Shown here in pieces: positions 50,496-58,568 of a stretch of 58,701 bases of DNA. The stretch's first letter is position 1, and each line of letters starts with the position of its first letter. The stretch is taken from the NCBI GenBank assembly GCA_958448555.1, contig CAUDEL010000011.1, positions 1 to 58,701 of the forward strand, given 5' to 3'. The stretch comes from Limiplasma sp958448555. Lineage in GTDB: Bacteria > Bacillota > Clostridia > Christensenellales > Aristaeellaceae. Under the pieces are notes generated by a model. That model was given only the letters and a program-made list of their open reading frames with translations. It did not search any database and had not been told where the DNA came from. The translations under genes and the position numbers were made by a program.

Positions 50496-50873
50496 ATGGA
50501 TGACCGCACGCGCCGCTATGAAGGGTACGAGGAGGCGGAGGACGAGCTGCCCCTTGACCAGGTGCTGGAGCCCTATCAGCAGGAGGCGTATGAGCAGCCC
50601 GGGCCCGAGGAGGATTACGCGCCGCCTCTCCAGGAGCCGCCCTATGAGCAGCCGCCCTATGAGGAGGAGTACTCGGACTATCACGAGGCCATGGACGAAG
50701 CCATGGACGAGGCCGGACGCTTCCGCGTGGCCATGGGCGTGTTTGACACGGTGAGCATTTTGGTGGGCGTGGTGGTGATTCTGGCGCTGGTGGCGATGCT
50801 GGTTTCGCTGGTTTCCTGGCTGCGCTCGGACATTTTGCACTCCGCGCTGCTTTTGCAAAGCGGCCTGCAATGA
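50496..50873 (+). CDS. Hypothetical acidic single-pass membrane protein
   Basis: I recognise no family. The 125-residue product has an acidic, Glu/Pro/Tyr-rich N-terminal 75 residues with repeated EPPYEQPPYEEEY-type segments. One membrane helix follows (VSILVGVVVILALVAMLVSLV, about 86-106) and a short tail. The acidic part is probably cytoplasmic and disordered. The ATG at 50496 is seven bases from GGGAGG; an earlier ATG at 50490 is too close. It lies between trmL and the UDG pair and is probably co-transcribed. Confidence 0.7.
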   Translation: MDDRTRRYEGYEEAEDELPLDQVLEPYQQEAYEQPGPEEDYAPPLQEPPYEQPPYEEEYSDYHEAMDEAMDEAGRFRVAMGVFDTVSILVGVVVILALVAMLVSLVSWLRSDILHSALLLQSGLQ

Positions 50874-50898
50874 CCGCCTGACGGGGGAGAGAAGCGCC

Positions 50899-51489
50899 GT
50901 GCGTATTTCATGGGAGCAGCTCAGCCACAATATTCAATGCTGCCAGGCGTGCGGCCTGGCGGCCGGGTGCCGCCGCAAGGTCATGGGGCAGGGCGATGCG
51001 CACGCGCCGCTGATGCTCATCGGCGAAGGGCCCGGCGAGCAGGAGGATTTGCAGGGCCTGGCCTTCGTGGGCCCGGCGGGACAGCTTCTGACGCGGATGC
51101 TCGGGGCCATCGGCCTTCCGCGCGAGCGCGTGTACATCTGCAACGTCGTCAAATGCCGCCCGCCCCACAACCGCCAGCCCTCGCCCGAGGAAATCGCGGC
51201 CTGCTTGGGACATCTGCGCGCGCAGGCCGCGCTGGTCAGGCCGCGGGTGATCCTTTTGCTGGGCGCCACGGCGGTGTCGGCGGTCCTGGGGCCACAGTTT
51301 CGCATCACGCGCTGCCGGGGCCAGTGGTTCGAGCGCAAGGGAACGCACATCATCGCCACCTACCACCCCTCGGCGCTTTTGCGCGACCCGTCCAAAAAGC
51401 GCGACGCCTGGGAGGACCTCAAGCGCCTGCGCGGGAGGCTCGCGGAGCTTTCGCTCTATCCCGATCTGCTGAAGGAGGATGAAAAATGA
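50899..51489 (+). CDS. Family 4 Fe-S uracil-DNA glycosylase
   Basis: It removes uracil from DNA. The 196-residue protein has the family motif LIGEGPGEQED, FVGPAGQLL and the C-terminal HPSALLR. Cysteines 15, 18, 86 and 102 match the four-Cys spacing of the [4Fe-4S] cluster in family 4 enzymes. The start is a GTG with GGGGGAGAG upstream. It overlaps a second UDG-like gene by four bases. Confidence 0.92.
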   Translation: MRISWEQLSHNIQCCQACGLAAGCRRKVMGQGDAHAPLMLIGEGPGEQEDLQGLAFVGPAGQLLTRMLGAIGLPRERVYICNVVKCRPPHNRQPSPEEIAACLGHLRAQAALVRPRVILLLGATAVSAVLGPQFRITRCRGQWFERKGTHIIATYHPSALLRDPSKKRDAWEDLKRLRGRLAELSLYPDLLKEDEK

Positions 51490-52106
51490 ACGCCATGGAG
51501 CGCTTCCGAAGGGAGTGCGCCGCCTTTTTTGACGCGCTGGGCACAGGGGCGCAGGAGCCGCTGGTCTTTGGAGACGGTCCCTGCGACGGCCCGGTGCTCA
51601 TGCTCATCGGCGAGGCGCCCGGCGAGCAGGAGGCGCTGGAGGGACGGCCGTTCGTGGGCAAGGCGGGGAAAAACCTGGACGGCTTTTTGAAGGCCGTGGG
51701 GCTTCGCCGCGGGGAGATCTACGTGACCAACGTCGTAAAGCTCCGGCCCACGCGCCAGAGCGCGGCGGGGAGGGTGGTCAACCGTCCGCCCAGCCGGGAG
51801 GAAAAGGCGCTCTTTACGCCCTGGCTGATGCGCGAGATCGCCCTCGTCCGCCCGGGGGCGCTGGTGACGCTTGGCAATGTGGCGCTTCAGGCGTTCTCGC
51901 GGGAAACCGTGGGCGCGGCCCATGGCGCGTGGCGGCAGGCGGTGGTCGCGCCGCCGGACGCGGCCGCCTTTACGCTTCCCCTGTTTTCGCTCTATCATCC
52001 GGCCTCGGTCATCTATAACCCCTCGCTCAAGGAGACGTATGCGCGCGACCTGCAAAGCCTCGCCCGCTCCCTGGGCGCGCGCTCGGACGTCCTGCGCGAC
52101 ATTTGA
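51486..52106 (+). CDS. UDG-superfamily protein lacking Fe-S cysteines
   Basis: The 206-residue product has the UDG-superfamily motif LIGEAPGEQEALEGRPFVG, KAGKNLDGFLKAVGL and a HPAS C-terminal motif. The cluster cysteines of its neighbour are absent: NVVKLRPTR stands where NVVKCRPPH is expected, and the N-terminal CxxC is missing. It is a paralogue that has either lost or never had the cluster. It may act on another base lesion or be regulatory. The ATGA overlap with the first gene implies coupled translation. Confidence 0.83.
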   Translation: MNAMERFRRECAAFFDALGTGAQEPLVFGDGPCDGPVLMLIGEAPGEQEALEGRPFVGKAGKNLDGFLKAVGLRRGEIYVTNVVKLRPTRQSAAGRVVNRPPSREEKALFTPWLMREIALVRPGALVTLGNVALQAFSRETVGAAHGAWRQAVVAPPDAAAFTLPLFSLYHPASVIYNPSLKETYARDLQSLARSLGARSDVLRDI

Positions 52107-52138
52107 ACCCGTCACCTGTTGCCTTAGGCGCGCGCCGC

Positions 52139-52167
52139 ATGACAAAGCGCCGCACCTGTGATAGGAT
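52139..52167 (+). promoter_or_regulatory. Promoter of the nfeD-floA operon
   Basis: ATGACA (52139-52144) and TAGGAT (52162-52167) are 17 bases apart, with TGA before the -10. Confidence 0.55.
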
Positions 52168-52214
52168 AGAATCGAAGCGGCGGGTGTCCCGCCGGCATAG
52201 GGAGGGGATCAAGA

Positions 52215-52724
52215 ATGTGGGAAATCCTGCTGGCCAATTTGCCGATTGTCGCCTGCTTCCTGCTGGGACTGGGCCTTCTGATCGTGGAGGTGTTCATGCC
52301 GGGCTTTGGCCTGCCGGGCATCTCAGGGATTATTTTGGAGGTGGTCGCCATTGTGCTGACCTACCTTTGGCACGGCGGACTCGCGGCGCTGGGTGTGACG
52401 CTCATCATCCTGGCGGTGGTGGGTATCGCGATTTCGCTTGCCCTGCGCTCGGTCAACAAGGGCCGCCTGTCCAAATCGCCCATCATTCTCAACGATGAGG
52501 AGAGCGCCTCGGAGGGCTATGTCGCCACCCGGGATATGGAGGTTTTTCTGGGACGGGAAGGCGTGACGACCACGGTTCTGCGCCCTACGGGCATGGCCGA
52601 GTTTGACGGCGTGAAGCTCAACGTCGTGGCCGACGGGGAATACATTCCCAAGGACGTGCGCGTGCGCGTGGACCATGTGGAGGGCGCGCGCGTGGTGGTG
52701 CGCAGGCTGCCCGCCGCGCAGTAG
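52215..52724 (+). CDS. NfeD-family membrane protein
   Basis: The 169-residue short NfeD has a tight series of membrane helices (ILLANLPIVACFLLGLGLLIVEVFM, then PGISGIILEVVAIVLTYL and LAALGVTLIILAVVGIAI) with the family signature EVFMPGFGLPGISG. A C-terminal OB-fold follows (GREGVTTTVLRPTGMAEFDG). The N-terminal ClpP-like protease of long NfeD is missing, which is normal for the short form. It is paired with floA 51 bases downstream, as in Bacillus yuaF/yqeZ systems. Confidence 0.9.
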   Translation: MWEILLANLPIVACFLLGLGLLIVEVFMPGFGLPGISGIILEVVAIVLTYLWHGGLAALGVTLIILAVVGIAISLALRSVNKGRLSKSPIILNDEESASEGYVATRDMEVFLGREGVTTTVLRPTGMAEFDGVKLNVVADGEYIPKDVRVRVDHVEGARVVVRRLPAAQ

Positions 52725-52775
52725 CGGCAAGGACGCACCGGGCGCCGGTGCGCTGAAATAGAAGGAGGAATGATG

Positions 52776-53816
52776 ATGTCTACCTATTATGTCGAAGAAG
52801 CGGCCAGAATGTCCGAAAGCCCCCTTGGCACGCTGCTGTGGATCGGCCTGGCGATCCTGGTGGCCGTTATTCTGGTCATCGTGTTTTTGCGCTTCGTGCC
52901 GCTGGGCCTGTGGATTACCTCGCTGGCGGCGGGCGTGCATATCAGCATCGGCTCCCTGGTGGGCATGCGCCTTCGCCGCATCCAGCCCAAGCGCCTGGTC
53001 GAGCCGCTCATCAAGGCGCGAAAGGCAGGCCTTGACGTGACCCTGTCCAAGCTGGAGACGCATTTCCTCGCCGGCGGCAATGTCGATCGGGTCATCAACG
53101 CCCTCATCGCCGCCCAGCGCTCCAACATCGAAATGCCCTTTGAGAAGGCCTCCGCCATCGACCTGGCCGGCCGCGACGTATTGCAGGCCGTGCAGATGAG
53201 CGTGACCCCCAAGGTGATTGAAACGCCCGTGGTCGCCGCCATCGCCAAGGACGGCATCGAGCTTCGCGCCAAGGCCCGCGTGACGGTCCGCACCAACATC
53301 GAGCGCCTGGTGGGCGGCGCGGGAGAGGAGACCATCATCGCCCGCGTGGGCGAGGGCATCGTGACCACCGTGGGCTCCAGCGAAACGCACAAGCAGGTGC
53401 TGGAAAACCCCGACCTCATCAGCCGTACGGTCCTCAACAAGGGCTTGGACGCGGGCACGGCGTATGAGATCCTCTCCATCGACATCGCCGATGTGGACGT
53501 GGGCCGCAACGTCGGCGCCCAGCTCCAGATGGACCAGGCCGAGGCGGACCGTCGCATCGCGCAGGCGCGCGCCGAGGAGCGCCGCGCCATGGCCGTTGCG
53601 CGCGAGCAGGAGATGAAGGCGTCCGTGCAGGAGATGCGCGCCCGCGTGGTCGAGGCTGAGGCCGAGGTGCCCAAGGCCATGGCCGCTGCGCTGCGCGAGG
53701 GCAAGCTGGGCGTGATGGACTATTACCAGATGAAGAACGTGGAGGCCGACACCACCATGCGCGAGAGCATCGCCAAGGTGAGCGCGCCCCCCGTCAACCC
53801 CGAGAACAAGAAGTGA
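52776..53816 (+). CDS. floA: Flotillin-like protein FloA
   Basis: It organises functional membrane microdomains. The 346-residue protein has an N-terminal membrane-inserted segment (about 15-42), the SPFH-like region IGSLVGMRLRRIQPKRLVEP and VAAIAKDGIELRAKARVTVR, and a C-terminal Glu/Ala-rich coiled coil (AEADRRIAQARAEERRAMAV). The ATG at 52776 is seven bases from AAGGAGG, while two earlier ATG codons sit on that site. It forms a module with NfeD upstream and the repeat protein downstream. Confidence 0.95.
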   Translation: MSTYYVEEAARMSESPLGTLLWIGLAILVAVILVIVFLRFVPLGLWITSLAAGVHISIGSLVGMRLRRIQPKRLVEPLIKARKAGLDVTLSKLETHFLAGGNVDRVINALIAAQRSNIEMPFEKASAIDLAGRDVLQAVQMSVTPKVIETPVVAAIAKDGIELRAKARVTVRTNIERLVGGAGEETIIARVGEGIVTTVGSSETHKQVLENPDLISRTVLNKGLDAGTAYEILSIDIADVDVGRNVGAQLQMDQAEADRRIAQARAEERRAMAVAREQEMKASVQEMRARVVEAEAEVPKAMAAALREGKLGVMDYYQMKNVEADTTMRESIAKVSAPPVNPENKK

Positions 53817-53844
53817 CGTATGCCGCGCCGAGGGAGGTGGACGG

Positions 53845-54333
53845 ATGGACAGCATCCTGGCGCTGCTGGTCGTGCTGTGGATCTTCGGGTCGCTTGTGAA
53901 GGCGTCCAAGGGCAAGAGCGCGGCAAAGAAGCAGTCCGTGCATCGGACGGTCAGACCGGAGGAGACGCCGCCTCCGGCCCCGCCCTCCGGGCGGGCGGCG
54001 GCCGCTGCTGACAGAAAAAAGAAGCCGGCGGCATCCCGGGCCCAAGCCCCCGCCGTATCCGCGGAGGGGCGCGACACCTGCGATCCCTCGCTGGGGCATG
54101 ATCCCCGGAGGACGGTTCCCTACGGCGGCAGCCTGGGCGCCGTATCCGCGGAAGGGCGCGACACCTGCGACCCCTCGCTGGGGCATGAGCGCCGCTCTGT
54201 GGAGCCGGCGGATGACGCCTATGCGCTGGACGAGGGACTCGTGCCCGGGCTGGACGCTCAGACGCTGATTCAGGGCATCGTCATGAGCGAGATTCTCAAG
54301 CGCCCGTACGAACGCAAATGGGGCAGGCGGTAA
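53845..54333 (+). CDS. Hypothetical membrane-anchored protein with two EGRDTCDPSLGH repeats
   Basis: No named family is recognised. The 162-residue product begins with one membrane helix (ILALLVVLWIFGSLV) and has a Pro/Ala/Lys-rich linker. Two near-identical 17-residue repeats (AVSAEGRDTCDPSLGH core, about 69-85 and 98-114) follow. The conserved-looking C-terminus is LDAQTLIQGIVMSEILKRPYE. The cytoplasmic tail and the neighbours (nfeD, floA) suggest a microdomain-associated adaptor, but that is inference. Similar short Cys-containing E-G-x-D-x-C motifs are known to me only as unassigned clostridial sequences. Confidence 0.75.
   Translation: MDSILALLVVLWIFGSLVKASKGKSAAKKQSVHRTVRPEETPPPAPPSGRAAAAADRKKKPAASRAQAPAVSAEGRDTCDPSLGHDPRRTVPYGGSLGAVSAEGRDTCDPSLGHERRSVEPADDAYALDEGLVPGLDAQTLIQGIVMSEILKRPYERKWGRR
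54051..54188 (+). repeat. 51-bp direct repeat within the coding sequence
   Basis: Copies at 54051-54101 and 54138-54188 differ at two of 51 bases (one G/A and one T/C, both synonymous-type changes). The spacer is 36 bases. Near-identity at DNA level implies a recent duplication. Confidence 0.9.
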
Positions 54334-54367
54334 CGCCGCCCCTTTTTTGAAAGGGAAGGATTCAGCC

Positions 54368-55120
54368 ATGGAACCATTGCGCGTCCTCATCGCCGACGAT
54401 GACGCCGGCATGCGCGCCGTCATGCGCAAGATCGTCTCCAAAGTGGATGGCTTTGAGCTCTCCGGCGAGGCCGGGGACGGCAAAACCACGCTGGAGCTGA
54501 CCGAAAAGCTCAAGCCCAACGTGGTCTTTCTGGATGTGGAGATGCCTGAGATGAGCGGCGTGGAATGTGCCCGCGCCATCCAGGACATGGACCCGTCCAT
54601 CATCATCATCTTCGCCACCGCGCACGACACCTACATGGGCGACGCCTTCGAGGTCTATGCCTTCGATTATCTGGTCAAGCCCTTCAAGGTGGACCGCGTG
54701 ATCCAGACGCTTCAGCGGGCGCGGGACCGCCTTTTCAGGCTTGATGTGAAGCCCGTGGGCGCGCCGGTGAATCCCGCGCCGCGCGCGGTGGAGGGCAGGC
54801 TGATGCTGCGCCACCGGGAGGGCGTGAGCTTCATCGACCTCAAGGACATTCTGCTGGTGCAGCGCGAGGACCGCGCCACCGTGCTCTATACCGAGGACGG
54901 CGGGCGCTATGTGACCGGCGACTCGCTGGCGGAGATGGAGGAGAGGCTCAACAGCGACGCCTTTTTCCGCTGCCACAAGTCCTATATCATCAACCTCAAC
55001 CGCATCAAGGACATCACGCCCTACGGGCGCTGGACCTATGTGGTGCGCCTGGAAAACACCAGGCACGATGCGCTCATCACGCATGAGAAGTACGAGGAGC
55101 TGGAGCGGATGTTCCGCTGA
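54368..55120 (+). CDS. LytTR-family response regulator
   Basis: The 250-residue regulator has a receiver domain (VLIADDDAGMRAVM, phospho-Asp in VVFLDVEMPEMSG, Lys in YLVKPFK) and a C-terminal LytTR domain (LMLRHREGVSFIDLKDILLV, FFRCHKSYIINLNRIKDI). No LytS kinase gene is adjacent, so it is an orphan here. The ATG at 54368 follows GGGAAGGA. It is convergent with nudC. Confidence 0.92.
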   Translation: MEPLRVLIADDDAGMRAVMRKIVSKVDGFELSGEAGDGKTTLELTEKLKPNVVFLDVEMPEMSGVECARAIQDMDPSIIIIFATAHDTYMGDAFEVYAFDYLVKPFKVDRVIQTLQRARDRLFRLDVKPVGAPVNPAPRAVEGRLMLRHREGVSFIDLKDILLVQREDRATVLYTEDGGRYVTGDSLAEMEERLNSDAFFRCHKSYIINLNRIKDITPYGRWTYVVRLENTRHDALITHEKYEELERMFR

Positions 55121-55125
55121 GGGGA

Positions 55126-55953
55126 TTACAGCGTTCCCGTGCGGAAGCGCTCCATGAGCTCAAAGGCGATGCTCACCGTGTGTCCCTGAGGCTCAAGCTC
55201 GCTGCGGCGCACCCAGCGCGCCTCGGCGAGCTCGCTTTTTTGCAGGCGTATGCGCTCATCCCCGAGCACCTCCGCCTGAAAGGCGAACATCTGCGAGCCG
55301 CTGATGCCCCAGGGCTGATCGCCCAGGTAGCGCAGCGGTCCCAGACGCAGTCCCACTTCCTCCATCACCTCGCGCCGCGCGGCGTGCTCCAGCGTCTCGC
55401 CCACCTCCACATACCCGGAGATGAGCGAAAAATGCCTGAACGAACTGCGCGCGCTTCGCGCCAGAAGGATTTTGTCGCCGGAGGTGATGGCCACGATCAC
55501 CGCCGGGGCGATTGTGGGATAAACCACCAGGCCGCAATGCGGGCAGCGCAGCGCGCGCTCGGCGCCGTCGGGCGCGAGGGGGGATGCGCAGCGGCCGCAG
55601 AAGCGGTTTTTTTCGTACCAGGCCCACAGATGCCAGCAGGAGACAAGCAGGCCGGCGGCGGCATAGGACAGGCTTCTGAAGACGTGCAGGGGATGATAGG
55701 AAAGGCCCTCGCCCTCCCCGGCACGCTCCTTCTCAAAGGGATGCGGGGAGAAAACCCCTCCCTGCGCGGTGCGGGCCAGCTCAAAAGGCTGCGCCCCGGG
55801 GGGCATCAGGGGACGGACCTGGGCCCACGTGGGGATGGAGGGCCCCTGGTCAACAAGAAGCACACGCCCCTCCCCGAAGCAGAGAAACGGGCTGGAATCC
55901 AGCGGGGAGTGACGCGCGGGCTGAACGGAAAAGCCGGGCTCGCCAAGGATCAT
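55126..55953 (-). CDS. nudC: NAD(H) pyrophosphatase / NAD-RNA decapping enzyme NudC
   Basis: The 275-residue protein has the zinc ribbon (FCGRCASPL, LRCPHCGLVVYP), the Nudix box SGYVEVGETLEHAARREVMEEVGL within residues about 180-203, and the NudC marker DQPWGISGSQ. It hydrolyses NAD(H) and removes NAD caps from RNA. A GGAGG site lies seven bases before the ATG. Confidence 0.94.
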   Translation of the reverse strand: MILGEPGFSVQPARHSPLDSSPFLCFGEGRVLLVDQGPSIPTWAQVRPLMPPGAQPFELARTAQGGVFSPHPFEKERAGEGEGLSYHPLHVFRSLSYAAAGLLVSCWHLWAWYEKNRFCGRCASPLAPDGAERALRCPHCGLVVYPTIAPAVIVAITSGDKILLARSARSSFRHFSLISGYVEVGETLEHAARREVMEEVGLRLGPLRYLGDQPWGISGSQMFAFQAEVLGDERIRLQKSELAEARWVRRSELEPQGHTVSIAFELMERFRTGTL

Positions 55954-56025
55954 TCAAGCGCCCTCCTTCCTTTGCACACTACCCCTTCATCTTATCGCGT
56001 TTTACAGCGATGTCAATGCTTTTGC

Positions 56026-56054
56026 TTGCCAAGGCCGCCGTCCTGTGCTATTCT
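56026..56054 (+). promoter_or_regulatory. Promoter of the Wzz/pseudo-kinase gene
   Basis: TTGCCA (56026-56031) and TATTCT (56049-56054) are 17 bases apart, with TGC before the -10. Confidence 0.65.
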
Positions 56055-56092
56055 ATCATTGGTGGAATTTTGGAAGCAAAGAGGTGGACGCC

Positions 56093-57391
56093 GTGCGTAC
56101 TGCCCTGCTGAAATGGCGACATTCCCTGCCATGGGTGCTTTTCGCATGCCTTGTGCTCGGTTGTGTGATGGCGGTCTATACCTGGGCGTATGAGGCGGAC
56201 CGCTATGAGGCGGTGTATACCTTTTATGCCATGCCGGACCTTGCCGGCACGCAGCGGGCGCCCCTGGAGGCCTCGCGCATGCTGGCGCGGGACTGCCGCA
56301 CCCTGACGCGGGCAGAGAGCTTCCGCCAGGCGGTGCTCGCGCAGGCGGAGAGCGACGGCAGGAGCCGCGTGGGCGTGCGCGGCGTGGACGGCACGCATAT
56401 GCTGGAGGTGCTGGTCATCGGCCCGGACAGGGAGCTTGTGGCCGGCCTGGCCGACGCGATCGGCCGTGAGCTGGTCCTTCGCGCCCCCGAGGACCTCGGC
56501 GCCGTCGAGGCCCATGAGATCACCCCCGCCTCCGTTCCCGGCGCGCCCTGCGCCCCCAACCGGCCGCTCAAGGTGCTCTGGACGATGCTGGCCGTCTTTG
56601 CGGCGGGATCGCTTCTGGGAGCGTTCCTTGGCTCCGCCCGGCAGCCCGTGCGCTATCCCGACGCGGCGGGGCTTGCCGTGCCGGCGCTGGGCGCTGTCGC
56701 GGACTGCCGCCGCGAGGCCAGAAGGCTTGTGGCGGGCGGCGAAAAGCGGTGCGGCATGCTTTTGGACCAGGTGGATCGTTTTATCAGGGAGAACGTGCGC
56801 TCGTTTGCGCTGAGGCTGCGAAACGCGCTTTGCGCAAACGGGCAGAGTGTGGCGGTGCTGGCCGGAATGACCCGCGAGGACGATCAGGCCGTGCTCTCCG
56901 CCCTGCTTTGCGGCGAGCTGGCGCGGCAGGGCTTCCGCGTGCTGGCCGTTGAAATGGACATGGAACGGGCGATGCTGGCCCCGCTGCTGGGCGCGCGGCC
57001 CCGGGCCTGCCTAACGGAATATTTTGACGGACAGGCCGGGCTCACGGACGTGATGACCAAAACGCCGGAGCCCAACCTCTGCTTCATCAGCGGCCTCGCC
57101 GCAGGCGTGGAGGTGGCGCAGGTGGCCGCGACGGCCGCGTTCCAGGGCTTTGTGAAAAGCGCCAGAAGCCGCTTTGACTTTATCATCATCAACGCGGCTT
57201 CGGTGGAAAACTGCGCCGACGCGGGGATGCTGGGCGCATCGGAGAGCCTGACGGTGCTGACGGCCCGCGACGGCCGCTTTACCGCCGGGGAGCTCAACGC
57301 CGCGGCGGCGAGCCTGGCCGAGGAGGTCAGGATGCTCAGGGGCGTGGCGTTTACCATGGCGCGCCGCGAGCGCTTCGACAGGTTTGACTGA
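56093..57391 (+). CDS. Wzz-like chain-length domain fused to a degenerate BY-kinase domain
   Basis: The 432-residue protein looks like a CpsC-CpsD fusion. Residues about 10-180 have two membrane helices (LPWVLFACLVLGCVMAVYTW and VLWTMLAVFAAGSLLGAFLG) bracketing a Wzz-type extracellular part. Residues about 225-432 follow the BY-kinase/ParA order but lack catalysis: VAVLAGMTREDDQAV replaces the Walker A, and VLAVEMDMERA replaces the Walker A' (D-x-D). There is no C-terminal Tyr cluster. A polysaccharide-synthesis operon is not adjacent. The start is the GTG at 56093, after GAGGTGG. Confidence 0.75.
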   Translation: MRTALLKWRHSLPWVLFACLVLGCVMAVYTWAYEADRYEAVYTFYAMPDLAGTQRAPLEASRMLARDCRTLTRAESFRQAVLAQAESDGRSRVGVRGVDGTHMLEVLVIGPDRELVAGLADAIGRELVLRAPEDLGAVEAHEITPASVPGAPCAPNRPLKVLWTMLAVFAAGSLLGAFLGSARQPVRYPDAAGLAVPALGAVADCRREARRLVAGGEKRCGMLLDQVDRFIRENVRSFALRLRNALCANGQSVAVLAGMTREDDQAVLSALLCGELARQGFRVLAVEMDMERAMLAPLLGARPRACLTEYFDGQAGLTDVMTKTPEPNLCFISGLAAGVEVAQVAATAAFQGFVKSARSRFDFIIINAASVENCADAGMLGASESLTVLTARDGRFTAGELNAAAASLAEEVRMLRGVAFTMARRERFDRFD

Positions 57392-57418
57392 ACGGGCTGA
57401 CCAAGGAGGATTCGCACG

Positions 57419-58468
57419 ATGGATTTGCTCAAGACGATTTTGATCTATATGTCGATGGTCTTTGCCGCATCGGTGCAAAACGCGCCGGACCCGGGCGCGC
57501 TGCCGGCCTATGACGAGCCCACCCCCACGCCCTATGTGGAGATGACGCCCGTTCCCGCCGCTCCCACGGTCACGCCCCGGCCCACCCCCGTGCCCACCAT
57601 CGACATTACGCCCAATCCCAATTACGGCAATCTTCGCGTGGGCGACAGCGGCGACGATGTGCGCCAGCTTCAGGAAAAGCTGGCCCAGTATGGCTATTAC
57701 GAGGGCGAAATCGACGGCGTGTACGGCAACCAGACGCGCCGCGCGGTCGAGGAATTCCAGTATCAGCACGGCCTGAGCTCGGACGGCATCGCCGGGCGAA
57801 ACACCCTCACGGTGCTCTATGAGAGCGACGAGGTCCGCATGGCGCCCTCGGCGGTCACCCCCGCGCCTTCGGCCACCAGCAGCCTGAGCGTGGCCATGAC
57901 GGAGGCGCCCACGGAGACCCCGGCGGCCTCCCCCGTGGCGCAGGCCACGCCCTCCGCCACACCCTCGCCCTCGCCTACGCCTTCGCCTGCCCCAACGGCG
58001 TCGCCCACACCCAATCCGGCCTTCGTGGCCATGGAGGGGTACGGCATCCGCGTGGGGGAGAGCGAGGAGCTGCTGACGGTGGAGGAAGGCGAGGGACAGG
58101 CCCTCCTTCCCCCCTATACGGCGGGCGGGGAGATGTATCTGCCGCTGATGGAGATTCTTCATGGCGCAGGCATCAACGTGATCTCCTCCCAGTCCCTTGA
58201 GATGGATGAGTACGCTTTTGTTGTCAACGACGACATCTACCGCATCACCTTCACCGAGAATCAGGCGGGCGAGCCCGTATCGCTGGAGGTCTACAAAAAC
58301 AACGAGCCCCAGATCGTGCCCCTGCGGGATATCCGCCGCGCCGGAGACATCCTCTACCTGCCTGCCGCCACGATCGAGAGCCTGACCGGGATCGCGGCGC
58401 AGACCGACGAGACGGCCGGGGAGGTCGTGGTGACCATCCCGGAGGCATCGGAGAACATGAACGGATGA
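57419..58468 (+). CDS. Secreted peptidoglycan-binding protein with stalk-like domain
   Basis: The 349-residue protein starts with a hydrophobic signal (LLKTILIYMSMVFAASV). A Pro/Thr linker (TVTPRPTPVPTIDITPNP) and a PG_binding_1 domain follow (LRVGDSGDDVRQLQEKLAQY, then YEGEIDGVYGNQTRRAVEEF). A second Ser/Pro/Thr stretch (PSPSPTPSPAPTASPTP) leads to a C-terminal domain of about 130 residues that resembles a copper-amine-oxidase-like stalk domain (MYLPLMEILHGAGINVI, AAGDILYLP-type pattern). It should bind cell wall. AAGGAGG is nine bases upstream of the ATG. It lies 27 bases after the Wzz/pseudo-kinase gene and is probably co-transcribed. Confidence 0.87.
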   Translation: MDLLKTILIYMSMVFAASVQNAPDPGALPAYDEPTPTPYVEMTPVPAAPTVTPRPTPVPTIDITPNPNYGNLRVGDSGDDVRQLQEKLAQYGYYEGEIDGVYGNQTRRAVEEFQYQHGLSSDGIAGRNTLTVLYESDEVRMAPSAVTPAPSATSSLSVAMTEAPTETPAASPVAQATPSATPSPSPTPSPAPTASPTPNPAFVAMEGYGIRVGESEELLTVEEGEGQALLPPYTAGGEMYLPLMEILHGAGINVISSQSLEMDEYAFVVNDDIYRITFTENQAGEPVSLEVYKNNEPQIVPLRDIRRAGDILYLPAATIESLTGIAAQTDETAGEVVVTIPEASENMNG

Positions 58469-58477
58469 AGCCCATAC

Positions 58478-58511
58478 AGGCCCGCCTGGCGCGCGACGCC
58501 GGGCGGGCCTG
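58478..58511 (+). terminator. Hairpin after the peptidoglycan-binding gene
   Basis: CAGGCCCGCC pairs with GGCGGGCCTG around a GC-rich loop that can itself pair. No T-tract follows on the plus strand, so termination efficiency is uncertain. Confidence 0.6.
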
Positions 58512-58513
58512 CT

Positions 58514-58568
58514 CAGACTGTCAAAAAACCCTTCAGGGAGGTTCGGAGGGCCACAGGTCCGCAACCTC
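58514..58568 (-). repeat. Right copy of the dispersed repeat
   Basis: The reverse complement matches window bases 1-55 at 49 of 55 positions without gaps. The mismatches are mostly transitions. Its outer edge lies inside a 54-codon reading frame that continues to 58697. Confidence 0.75.
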
